From an uncultured Desulfobacterales bacterium (GTDB lineage: Bacteria > Desulfobacterota > Desulfobacteria > Desulfobacterales > JAFDCJ01), in NCBI GenBank assembly GCA_945787595.1, contig CALZJV010000748.1:1-5374 (forward strand): DNA of 5,374 nucleotides, in the 5' to 3' direction. This document shows positions 1-4,841 of the stretch, piece by piece. Both the position numbers and the translations under genes were made by a program. The notes below the pieces were generated by a model. That model was not told the DNA's origin, ran no database searches, and saw nothing but the letters and a program-made list of their open reading frames with translations. Position 1 is the stretch's first letter. Each line of letters opens with the position of its first letter.

Positions 1-1
1 A

Positions 2-196
2 TCAGAATCGAGGACTGACATTACAATTCCACATTTTTTCTATTGGCGGCCTATACAAGATATTGTGGTTATGGAATCTGGTGCAAAATCGGTGATTACG
101 CTAACGAATCAAAGATTTTTGAAGCTCCCAAAAACTTGTGATGTCTATTTTTTAAAGAAGAAGACACACTCTCGAACTACCTCCATTAATCGGTGA
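2..196 (+). CDS. Possible 3' end of an unknown gene (partial at left edge)
   Basis: One frame is open from the left edge of the window to a TGA at 194-196, giving 64 residues with no start visible. The translation has a protein-like central stretch (FFYWRPIQDIVVMESG, then alternating hydrophobic and polar residues around VITLTNQRFLKL) and a basic tail with KKK. I do not recognise a family or a catalytic motif. The DNA here is AT-rich, so an open run of this length by chance is possible but not frequent. If it is real, the gene begins outside the window and ends about 300 bases before the DUF554 gene. Confidence is low because only the tail is visible and there is no homology I can name. Confidence 0.3.
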   Translation, partial: SESRTDITIPHFFYWRPIQDIVVMESGAKSVITLTNQRFLKLPKTCDVYFLKKKTHSRTTSINR

Positions 197-314
197 ATAC
201 CAGCACCCAAACCATTTTGGATATCTAAATCGTATCATAGTTCAGGAGGGTGAATCTATTTGCATGGATTTACCTTTTTTATTTGCCAAAAGCCGCTTTT
301 CTCGGAACTCCGAT

Positions 315-344
315 TTGACATCAAGACATAAATTCCGATAGGTT
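315..344 (+). promoter_or_regulatory. Candidate sigma70 promoter for the DUF554 gene
   Basis: A perfect -35 hexamer TTGACA (315-320) is followed 18 bases later by TAGGTT (339-344), which shares only three positions with TATAAT. It lies about 150 bases before the DUF554 start codon, so transcription from here would include the hairpin at 393-415 in the leader. The -10 match is poor, so this is only a candidate. Confidence 0.25.
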
Positions 345-392
345 GTATGTATCCCTTTATCGCAGGGATCCCTGAGACCAAATCCCCCCTTA

Positions 393-415
393 GCCCCTCC
401 CTTTGCAAAAGGGGC
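393..415. repeat. Intergenic hairpin with GCCCCT/AGGGGC arms
   Basis: The arms GCCCCT (393-398) and AGGGGC (410-415) are perfect complements around an 11-base loop containing TTTGCAA. Flanking C-rich (384-390) and G-rich (421-425) runs extend the symmetry imperfectly. It resembles the small C/G-rich palindromes scattered between genes in many Desulfobacterales genomes, but a genome-wide search is needed to show that it is repeated. It is not followed by a T-run on either side, so it is not a standard terminator. Confidence 0.45.
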
Positions 416-497
416 ATTAGAGGGAGTCGCAGCCTCAGACGGGTGCTCCCTGTTTCATGTCGCCTCTGCATGGATTTCGAATTCTCTGGGACTACTT

Positions 498-1196
498 ATG
501 CTGGGAACCTTCGTTAATACGTTTGCCATCGTTGTGGGGAGTCTCATCGGCCTTGCATTCAGCCGGTTCATCCCCACGAAAATCACGAATACGCTGATCC
601 ATGGCGTGGCCTTAGCGGTCATGCTGATCGGCCTCAAAATGGCTTGGAAAGAGAATAATTTCATTATCCTCATCTGCAGCCTGGCCTTTGGAGGCGTCAT
701 AGGGGAGCTCATCAGGATCGAGGATCGGATCAACGGTTTGGGGAAATGGCTGGAGGAGAGGTTCTCAAGATCCGGGAGGAGCATATCAAAGGGTTTTGTT
801 ACCACCACCCTGCTTTACTGTGTGGGGTCCATGGCCCTCGTGGGCTCATTGGAAAGCGGTCTGACCGGTAACCACGATACCCTGTTCGCCAAGTCGGTGT
901 TGGATGGGCTGGGATCCATCATCTTTTCCGCATCGTTGGGCATCGGGGTCCTCTTTTCCGCGGCTTCGGTGTTTTTCTACCAAGGATGCATCACCATGGG
1001 TGCATCTTTCTTGAAGCAGTTCTTGACCGGTCCGGTAATATTCCAGATGTCCGCTGTAGGCGGCTTACTCATCGTGGCCATGGGCTTCAATATGCTCGAC
1101 ATAGCCAAAATAAAGGTGGCCAATCTGCTTCCCGCCATATTTCTTCCCCTGGTCTATTTCATGCTGGTTCAGCTGTTCCGATGGGTATCCTCGTAA
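498..1196 (+). CDS. DUF554-family integral membrane protein
   Basis: Predicted 232-residue inner-membrane protein of the DUF554 family (YdfK/YqgA-like), whose biochemical function is not established. The start at ATG 498 gives the typical N-terminus MLGTFVNTFAIVVGSLIG, a first membrane segment at about residues 4-22. Further hydrophobic segments lie at about 33-50, 53-72, 100-118, 138-163, 183-200 and 208-228. The most diagnostic part is residues 107-155: YCVGSMALVGSLESGL, then an NHDTLFAKSVLDG stretch, then the glycine-rich IIFSASLGIGVLFSA segment. This matches the conserved core of DUF554 in order and spacing. The length agrees with the family (about 220-240 residues). There is no strong ribosome binding site, only a weak GGGA before the start. 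No partner gene lies next to it. It is one of only two complete intact genes in the window. Confidence 0.93.
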   Translation: MLGTFVNTFAIVVGSLIGLAFSRFIPTKITNTLIHGVALAVMLIGLKMAWKENNFIILICSLAFGGVIGELIRIEDRINGLGKWLEERFSRSGRSISKGFVTTTLLYCVGSMALVGSLESGLTGNHDTLFAKSVLDGLGSIIFSASLGIGVLFSAASVFFYQGCITMGASFLKQFLTGPVIFQMSAVGGLLIVAMGFNMLDIAKIKVANLLPAIFLPLVYFMLVQLFRWVSS

Positions 1197-1782
1197 GCTC
1201 CCCGTTTCCTTGGCAGCGGAGAAGGGCCGTTTTTCCAATAGATTCCGTGAGGTTTGAAGTAACAAACCAGGACACCTGGAACCCTTCTTCCGTAAAAATG
1301 GATGGGTCCGACCTATCAGCAGATTGAATTGTATATTAGGTATGCGCAATCGCTAAATTAGCGGAAGGTGCGATTACGGCTGTTAGTCCATCACCCATTG
1401 TAGAGCTCAGCAGTAATTGATTGTGCTACTGATCTGAAATGTTAGGTAGTTTCCATCCATAAATGGTCTTTTTGCCCAATCTCGGCGTCAATCTGCGCCC
1501 TTGCTTGTGCGGCGTAGTAAACTACGCCTCCGCACAAGCGCTTGAAGGCGGTCTCTGTCAGATAAAATCTCGTTTTTCTTCAAACATTTAAGATCCTTCC
1601 AGGCATCCGGTATCGAGGTGCAAAATCGGGATGGTCTTTTTCAACGCTTCATAGCCAAAAACCCGCAAATCTCCGAGGCATACACGGAGTTTCGCCGGCG
1701 AATTATGGTGTCAGTGCCATAAACCCCACTTCATTGTATGAAACTTTATAAAATTGGGGATCAATATCATTTAGCATCACCG
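1197..1782. other. Long non-coding stretch between the DUF554 gene and the vapC remnant
   Basis: No gene can be supported over these roughly 590 bases. Contents seen: a small perfect hairpin (CGCTAA/TTAGCG, 1351-1363) and a large hairpin at 1503-1539. There is no clear terminator after the DUF554 stop codon; a GTTTTT run at about 1229-1234 has no good stem before it. A short minus-strand frame at about 1590-1700 gives a protein-like string (RVFGYEALKKTIPILHLDTG) but has no start signal or recognisable family, so I do not call it. Confidence 0.6.
1503..1539. repeat. Large intergenic hairpin (palindromic repeat candidate)
   Basis: Arms GCTTGTGC (1503-1510) and GCACAAGC (1532-1539) pair perfectly. 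Inside them GGCGTAGT (1511-1518) pairs with ACTACGCC (1521-1528), leaving a three-base TCC bulge and a two-base AA centre (a four-base loop in practice). Weaker outer symmetry extends outwards: GGCGTCAA at about 1484-1491 faces TTGA-AGGCG at about 1542-1550. The size and form suggest a dispersed palindromic element capable of forming a cruciform or RNA hairpin. There is no T-run, so a terminator role is unlikely. Confidence 0.6.
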
Positions 1783-2016
1783 TCAGGCCGGTACACGCCA
1801 TTGCAAGCCCGGAAACCTTGCATAATCGTGATCGAGCGTGATCCACTCGCAGCCGGACTCGATGGCCAATGCCGCAAACCATGCATCCGGCACAAGGTTG
1901 CCGCGCGCGTCCGCTTCGGTGAAAAGGCGTTTAAAAATCCCCCAGTGTCGTTCACCCGGTTCTATGGTGACGCAGTGGGCCTGAGCGAGAAGGATGTTGA
2001 CATCGGTAAGGATCCT
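1783..2016 (-). pseudogene. vapC: vapC remnant: PIN-domain toxin with lost start and internal deletion
   Basis: The minus-strand frame ending at TGA 1785-1783 reads 77 codons that match both ends of a VapC toxin (PIN-domain endoribonuclease, Mtu_PIN type) but not its middle. The first part, ILTDVNILLAQAH, is the N-terminal strand with the first catalytic Asp. It runs straight into CVTIEPGERHWGIFKRLF, GNLVPDAWFAALAIE, LDHDYARFPGLQWR, which is the usual C-terminal third with the two later Asp residues. Family members carry about 65-70 residues between these parts, including the second acidic active-site position, so an in-frame deletion of about 200 bases is inferred. The expected start codon before ILTDVN reads AGG (2016-2014) instead of ATG, and no other in-frame start is near. 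The gene should be non-functional. It directly follows and overlaps the vapB remnant. Confidence 0.85.
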
Positions 2017-2252
2017 GGTGCGTTCATGACCTCCTCCAGTTCACCGGAGCGGTTAAGGTCAATCCCGGGAAGAATGCCGTCAGTGGCTTTCGATACTGGC
2101 AACTCAACCCGTTTTCGTCGGCTAGTCTTCGGTTTTGATAGGATAAGTGCCAATCCATCTTCGACCAGCGATGTGAGAGTGCGCCCCTCATCTGCCGCTT
2201 GTATTTTAGCGCGCTTCAAGAGATCGTCGTTTATTCTAATAGTGGTTCTTAT
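1962..2252 (-). pseudogene. vapB: vapB remnant: ribbon-helix-helix antitoxin, damaged start and stop
   Basis: The frame reads RTTIRINDDLLKRAKIQAAD, then EGRTLTSLVEDGLALIL, a typical ribbon-helix-helix DNA-binding domain of VapB antitoxins that repress their own operon. A basic linker (SRRKRVELP) and the toxin-binding tail PGIDLNRSGELEEVM follow. The position where family members have ATG (2252-2250, before RTTIR) is ATA. The next in-frame start, TTG at 2219, would remove the first DNA-binding strand. Counted from 2252 the antitoxin would be 79 residues and stop exactly at the toxin start, but that TGA is now GGA (2015-2013). Translation would instead run on through 17 out-of-frame residues to TAG 1964-1962. 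With the vapC lesions this marks a dead or dying operon; a truncated antitoxin from TTG 2219 remains possible. Confidence 0.8.
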
Positions 2253-2258
2253 ACATCA

Positions 2259-2288
2259 ATGCTAAACACTGCTGCATCATTATGTCAA
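2259..2288 (-). promoter_or_regulatory. Candidate vapBC promoter giving a leaderless transcript
   Basis: On the minus strand a perfect -35 TTGACA (2288-2283) is followed 18 bases later by TAGCAT (2264-2259), four of six matches to TATAAT. The expected transcription start, about seven bases further on, falls at 2252, exactly the first base of the antitoxin's original start position. No Shine-Dalgarno sequence lies before that position, which fits a leaderless mRNA. The reading is inferred from spacing alone. Confidence 0.4.
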
Positions 2289-2304
2289 GCTGTGAAAAAG
2301 GTTC

Positions 2305-3026
2305 TCAATCCATCCTACGAAAATGCATCAGGTAATTGACATGGGTATTGCTGCCAAGTGAATATTTGCGTAAAAACGGGTTATAATGCAGTCCGGTCAG
2401 GTCTTGAAACGTCAAACCGGCAGTTGTTGCCCATTGCGCAAGCTCAGATGGCTTGATAAACTTGCTATACGTATGCGTGCCCTTACGCACCAACCCCAGA
2501 ATGTATTCGGCAGCGATGATCGCAAATAGAAATGATTTCGGATTGCGGTTAAGGGTGGCGAAGAACACATGGCCGCCGGGCTTGACCAAATTTAGGCCGA
2601 CACCACTGAAGACGGATCAGGGACATGTTCGAGCAACTCCAGGCAGGTGACCACATCAAAGCCGTCCGGATGGGTTGCTGAAAATTCTTCAGCCGCCGCA
2701 TGCTGATAATCTACCGCCAGACCGGATTCCTCCAAGTGTAATTTTGCCACCGCCAGCGGTGCTTCCCCCATGTCGATTCCCGTCACCTCAGCCCCCAACG
2801 CCGCCATAGCTTCGGAAAGAATCCCGCCGCCACATCCCACATCCAATACCCGCTTGCCGGCCAGCGGGGCATGGGTGTCGATATACTCCATCCGTAGTAT
2901 ATTAATGTCGTGCAGGGCTTTAAAGTCACCTTTTTTGTCCCACCATATCGGTGCCATGGCTCCGAATTTGGCTATTTCGTCGGTATCGATATTTGCGGCG
3001 GCCTTGTTTTTATAATTTTCCGTCAT
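2305..3026 (-). pseudogene. ubiG: ubiG-type O-methyltransferase, full length but frameshifted
   Basis: Two adjoining minus-strand frames together cover a UbiG-like SAM-dependent methyltransferase of the usual ~240 residues. UbiG carries out both O-methylations of ubiquinone synthesis. The first part (ATG 3026, 144 residues) has the N-terminal [14 protein letters not shown] and FKALHDIN motifs, the SAM motif [12 protein letters not shown] (residues 60-70), the acidic GIDMG, and [15 protein letters not shown]. It ends at TAA 2594-2592 just after SSVV. The second part continues in another frame as NLVKPGGHVFFATLNRN, AEYILGLV.KGTH, KFIKPSEL, LTGLHYNP and a C-terminal NYLMHF, stopping at 2305. Compared with E. 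coli UbiG (SVVRACAQLVKPGG) the junction at about 2590-2600 is four bases short. A real frameshift is likely, though a sequencing error cannot be excluded. If the host is a menaquinone user, the substrate may not be ubiquinone. Confidence 0.9.
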
Positions 3027-3359
3027 TGAGATCTGATGCTAAGTAAACAGATTCATAAATACAGTAAGGTAAAACTTGAGGAATGGATTCTATCTAATAA
3101 AAGAAATTAAAAATCGAATCCATTCAACACTCAGTATCCTTGCAGGAAAAAATATTGCGGCTAATATGTTACCGTAATTATGAATAGGAGCACTAAGTTA
3201 GCGGCATTGATTTGAAACACACTATTTTGGACATAATAAGTGCAGACCTTACAATTCAAACCTTCCACCGTCAAGTCCGAACCGGCCTGAAAGGGCACGT
3301 ATTATTTGCCTTGAAATTCTCAGGCGAAAGAATTTATTGACAGCCGGGCGTTTTTTTGA
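3027..3359. other. AT-rich intergenic region between ubiG and the ABC ATPase fragment
   Basis: No gene can be supported. It contains the inverted repeat at 3081-3125 and an isolated TTGACA at 3337-3342 that lacks a matching -10 hexamer. Since the ATPase fragment to its right has lost its N-terminal two thirds, some of this DNA may be unrelated sequence joined to the gene end. I see no clear trace of Walker A or signature-motif coding here in any frame. Confidence 0.5.
3081..3125. repeat. 10-bp inverted repeat with AT-rich spacer
   Basis: GAATGGATTC (3081-3090) and GAATCCATTC (3116-3125) are perfect complements separated by 25 AT-rich bases. Adding TTGA (3076-3079) against TCAA (3124-3127) extends the match through a small bulge. 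It lies about 55 bases upstream of the ubiG start codon, where a repressor site or cruciform could sit, but no T-run makes it a terminator. Confidence 0.5.
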
Positions 3360-3581
3360 AAATTAGCGAGTATCAAATCGGCCCTGGATGTCATGATTAA
3401 CCTGGCCAAAGAGGGGATGACCATGCTCTGTGTCACCCATGAGATGGGCTTTGCCCGGGAAGTCGCCGATGAAATTATCTTCATGGATTTCGGCCGGATC
3501 GTCGAACGGGGCACCTATGAAGAGTTCTTCAACAATCCTAAAAGCGAAAGAGCAAGGGAGTTTTTGAAACAGATTTTATAG
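3360..3581 (+). pseudogene. C-terminal fragment of a polar amino acid ABC transporter ATPase
   Basis: Only the last ~70 residues of a GlnQ/ArtP-type ATPase (normally ~240-250 residues) are present. From codon 3378 the frame reads SALDVMINLAKEGMTMLCVTHEMGFAREVADEIIFMDFGRIVERGT, then an FFNNP..ERAREFLKQIL ending, with stop at 3579-3581. The H-loop histidine lies in THEMGFAREVAD, the hallmark of polar amino acid importers. Walker A, Q-loop, the LSGGQ signature and a proper Walker B are absent, and an in-frame TGA at 3357-3359 closes the frame upstream. SALD looks like the D-loop of DEPTSALDPE joined directly to VMINLAK, so about ten residues seem lost there as well. ATG 3393 could start a 62-residue peptide, but it could not bind ATP. 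No permease or binding-protein gene is nearby. It is best read as a gene remnant. Confidence 0.88.
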
Positions 3582-3873
3582 ACTTAATTATTCGCAGGAT
3601 CAGAGAATAATGTTTTATTCGCATTTCATGGGGTTGTATTTTGAGCTGAAAAAATGAGCTAAAATTTAAAATGAACTAAAATGAGCTAAAATTGTGGTAT
3701 TCTGTCAATTTTATAAGAAGAGGTAGAGCGCAGCGTTTCCTTAATTTTAGGCATTTTAGACACTTTAGGTCATTTTAGGCATTCGTTTATTGGGCTATAT
3801 CATTCTTTTATAACAAGAAGCTGAAGTAAAAGTAAAAATATCATAGTAGTATTATTTATCTGAGAGAAAATCG
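3582..3873. other. Intergenic region upstream of the racemase gene
   Basis: This AT-rich stretch is dominated by the two opposed repeat arrays at 3642-3783. After them comes a weak promoter-like pair for the racemase: TTTATT (3786-3791), a 17-base gap and TATAAC (3809-3814). That would place the transcript start about 50 bases before the racemase start codon. The -35 element matches at only three positions, so it is not listed separately. Confidence 0.45.
3642..3783. repeat. Two opposed arrays of ~10-bp repeats around a 50-bp core
   Basis: The left array holds four copies of TGAGCT/TGAACT followed by A-rich DNA, starting at 3642, 3655, 3672 and 3682. The right array holds four reversed-type units TTTAGGC, TTTAGAC, TTTAGGT and TTTAGGC at 3746, 3755, 3764 and 3774. 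The reverse complement of the right array (consensus CTAAAATG at ~10-bp steps) matches the left array imperfectly, and TAAAATT/AATTTTA closes the core symmetrically. The unpaired core (about 3694-3741) contains GTGGTATTCTGTC and GTAGAGCGCAGCG. It could be a dispersed palindromic element, a set of protein-binding iterons or a large imperfect RNA hairpin. It sits between the ATPase remnant and the racemase gene. Confidence 0.6.
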
Positions 3874-4599
3874 ATGCCCAAAAAAGTAATTGGTATTCTC
3901 GGCGGTATGGGACCGGAGGCAACCCTGGATTGCTTCGGCAAAATTATTAAAAACACGCCGGCTCAAAGGGACCAGGACCACCTCAGAGTGGTCATTGATT
4001 CCAATCCCGCGGTGCCGGATCGAACGGCGGCAATCGTCGACGACGGGCAATCACCGGTACCGGTTATCGTTGAGGGTTGTCAGGCCCTTGAGAAAGCCGG
4101 CGCTGATTTTATCATTATTCCCTGTGTCTCAGCACACTTTTTCATAGATGAAATTCAGCGGGAAGTCCATTTGCCCATCCTGTCGATTTTTGACGCTGTA
4201 GCTGAAACCATTAGCCGGGATTATCCCACCATAAAAACTGTCGGACTGATGGGTACAACCGGTACGGTGAAAGGCGGGCTGTTTCAAGAACGCCTGGCTC
4301 AGGAAAAAATAAAAACTAGGGTCCCGGATGAAGCCATGCAGTCCACGATAATGGGAGCAATTTATGACATTAAAAATACCGCCCCCGTGCGAACCAGATC
4401 CGAAATCACGACTGATCTTGTGGCCGCCGCCGAGAGCCTTATCGCAAACGAGGTTGACGGCGCCCGGGCCATCATTGCCGGATGTACCGAGATACCGCTT
4501 GCCCTTGGTCAGCAACATCTGTCGGTTCCCTATTTCGACACCTTAACGATTCTGGCCCGCGCTGCCATCCTTCGCGCCGGGGTGATACCGGTTTTATAG
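3874..4599 (+). CDS. Aspartate/glutamate racemase-family protein
   Basis: A complete 241-residue cytosolic enzyme of the cofactor-independent Asp/Glu racemase superfamily (aspartate racemase/YgeA-like), which interconverts L- and D-amino acids with two cysteines. It opens with the diagnostic KVIGILGGMGPEAT (residues 4-17). The first catalytic Cys is C84 in IIIPCVSAHFF and the second is C204 in IIAGCTEIPL; GLMGTTGTV (124-132) is the conserved turn at the start of the second half. In many relatives the first motif reads CNTAH, here CVSAH, so the exact substrate (aspartate, glutamate or another acid) is uncertain. The length fits the family (about 230-245). ATG 3874 is chosen because it directly precedes the conserved PKKVIGILGG. 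Its ribosome binding site is weak (GAGAG at 3862-3866, seven bases away). It appears to be transcribed alone, with a hairpin after the stop codon. Confidence 0.93.
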   Translation: MPKKVIGILGGMGPEATLDCFGKIIKNTPAQRDQDHLRVVIDSNPAVPDRTAAIVDDGQSPVPVIVEGCQALEKAGADFIIIPCVSAHFFIDEIQREVHLPILSIFDAVAETISRDYPTIKTVGLMGTTGTVKGGLFQERLAQEKIKTRVPDEAMQSTIMGAIYDIKNTAPVRTRSEITTDLVAAAESLIANEVDGARAIIAGCTEIPLALGQQHLSVPYFDTLTILARAAILRAGVIPVL

Positions 4600-4603
4600 G
4601 TTG

Positions 4604-4641
4604 AGCGGTTCAGAGTTCAACGTTCCGGGTTGAAAAACCGC
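4604..4641. repeat. Nested hairpin just after the racemase stop codon
   Basis: GCGGTT (4605-4610) pairs with AACCGC (4636-4641), and inside it TTCAA (4616-4620) pairs with TTGAA (4630-4634). It begins only six bases after the racemase stop codon. It may slow or protect the 3' end of the mRNA, but no T-run follows, so it is not a classical intrinsic terminator. A GAAC/TGAAC-rich block at about 4778-4804 looks like a loose inverted copy. Confidence 0.45.
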
Positions 4642-4677
4642 ACATAGCTCATATCAAAGGGATCCTGTATTAAACGG

Positions 4678-4753
4678 TTTAGGAAGCTGTTTCAACCAAT
4701 TGGTTATGTCGTGTATTACAGAATGTGAAACAATTGCATAGCCACATTCCTAA
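4678..4753. repeat. Nested inverted repeat with a perfect 12-bp palindrome
   Basis: TTAGGAA (4679-4685) faces TTCCTAA (4747-4753) and GTTTCA (4689-4694) faces TGAAAC (4726-4731). Within the left half lies AACCAATTGGTT (4694-4705), a perfect 12-bp palindrome, and CAATTG occurs again at 4731-4736. The arrangement suggests a small palindromic element or a dyad operator. No coding sequence is seen here. Confidence 0.45.
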
Positions 4754-4832
4754 GCGCTCTCCGAGGCTTAAGCCAGGGCGGGCTTGAACCCTGAACCTGG
4801 AACCGATCAGTTTGGGTAATTACTTATTTCGC

Positions 4833-4838
4833 TATAGA
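4833..4838 (+). promoter_or_regulatory. Candidate -10 element for the structured RNA
   Basis: TATAGA (4833-4838, five of six matches to TATAAT) would place transcription start at about 4845, close to the first paired bases of the 5' hairpin of the structured RNA. The upstream -35 region (TTTGGG at 4811-4816) is a poor match, so the promoter may need an activator or be wrong. Confidence 0.35.
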
Positions 4839-4841
4839 AAA

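Larger units (their letters stand above)
197..497. other. Intergenic region before the DUF554 gene
   Basis: No gene can be supported here. The stretch holds a strong Shine-Dalgarno-like run (AGGAGGGTGA at about 243-252) that leads only into very short frames, a perfect 12-bp palindrome CAGGGATCCCTG at 363-374, and a C-rich/G-rich hairpin at about 393-415. A TTGACA hexamer at 315-320 is the best promoter element upstream of the DUF554 gene. The rest shows no structure I can interpret. Confidence 0.6.

Noticed and set aside
243..341. A near-perfect Shine-Dalgarno (AGGAGGGTGA) followed by tiny frames from a GTG at about 249 or ATG 264.
   Set aside because: Both frames end within about 25 codons and show no recognisable peptide; the ATG is also rather far from the Shine-Dalgarno. 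Too little evidence for a gene.
455..808. A 117-codon minus-strand frame over the start of the DUF554 gene.
   Set aside because: DUF554 motifs on the plus strand account for this DNA; the antisense translation is not protein-like.
1197..1240. Terminator after the DUF554 gene (GTTTTT run).
   Set aside because: No stable stem precedes the T-run.
1590..1700. Short minus-strand frame with a protein-like string ending ...HLDTGCLEGS.
   Set aside because: No start signal, no family match and only about 36 codons; similar strings can arise from intergenic repeats.
1738..2265. A 175-codon plus-strand open frame over the vapBC remnant.
   Set aside because: It lies antisense to recognisable VapB and VapC sequence and its translation matches no family; the minus-strand reading explains the DNA.
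3642..3783. CRISPR-like array.
   Set aside because: The repeats are ~10 bp, degenerate, spaced by a few bases and opposed in two arrays, unlike CRISPR repeats and spacers; no cas genes are present.
4129..4518. A 129-codon minus-strand frame inside the racemase gene.
   Set aside because: It is the antisense shadow of a well-matched enzyme, has no ribosome binding site and resembles no protein.
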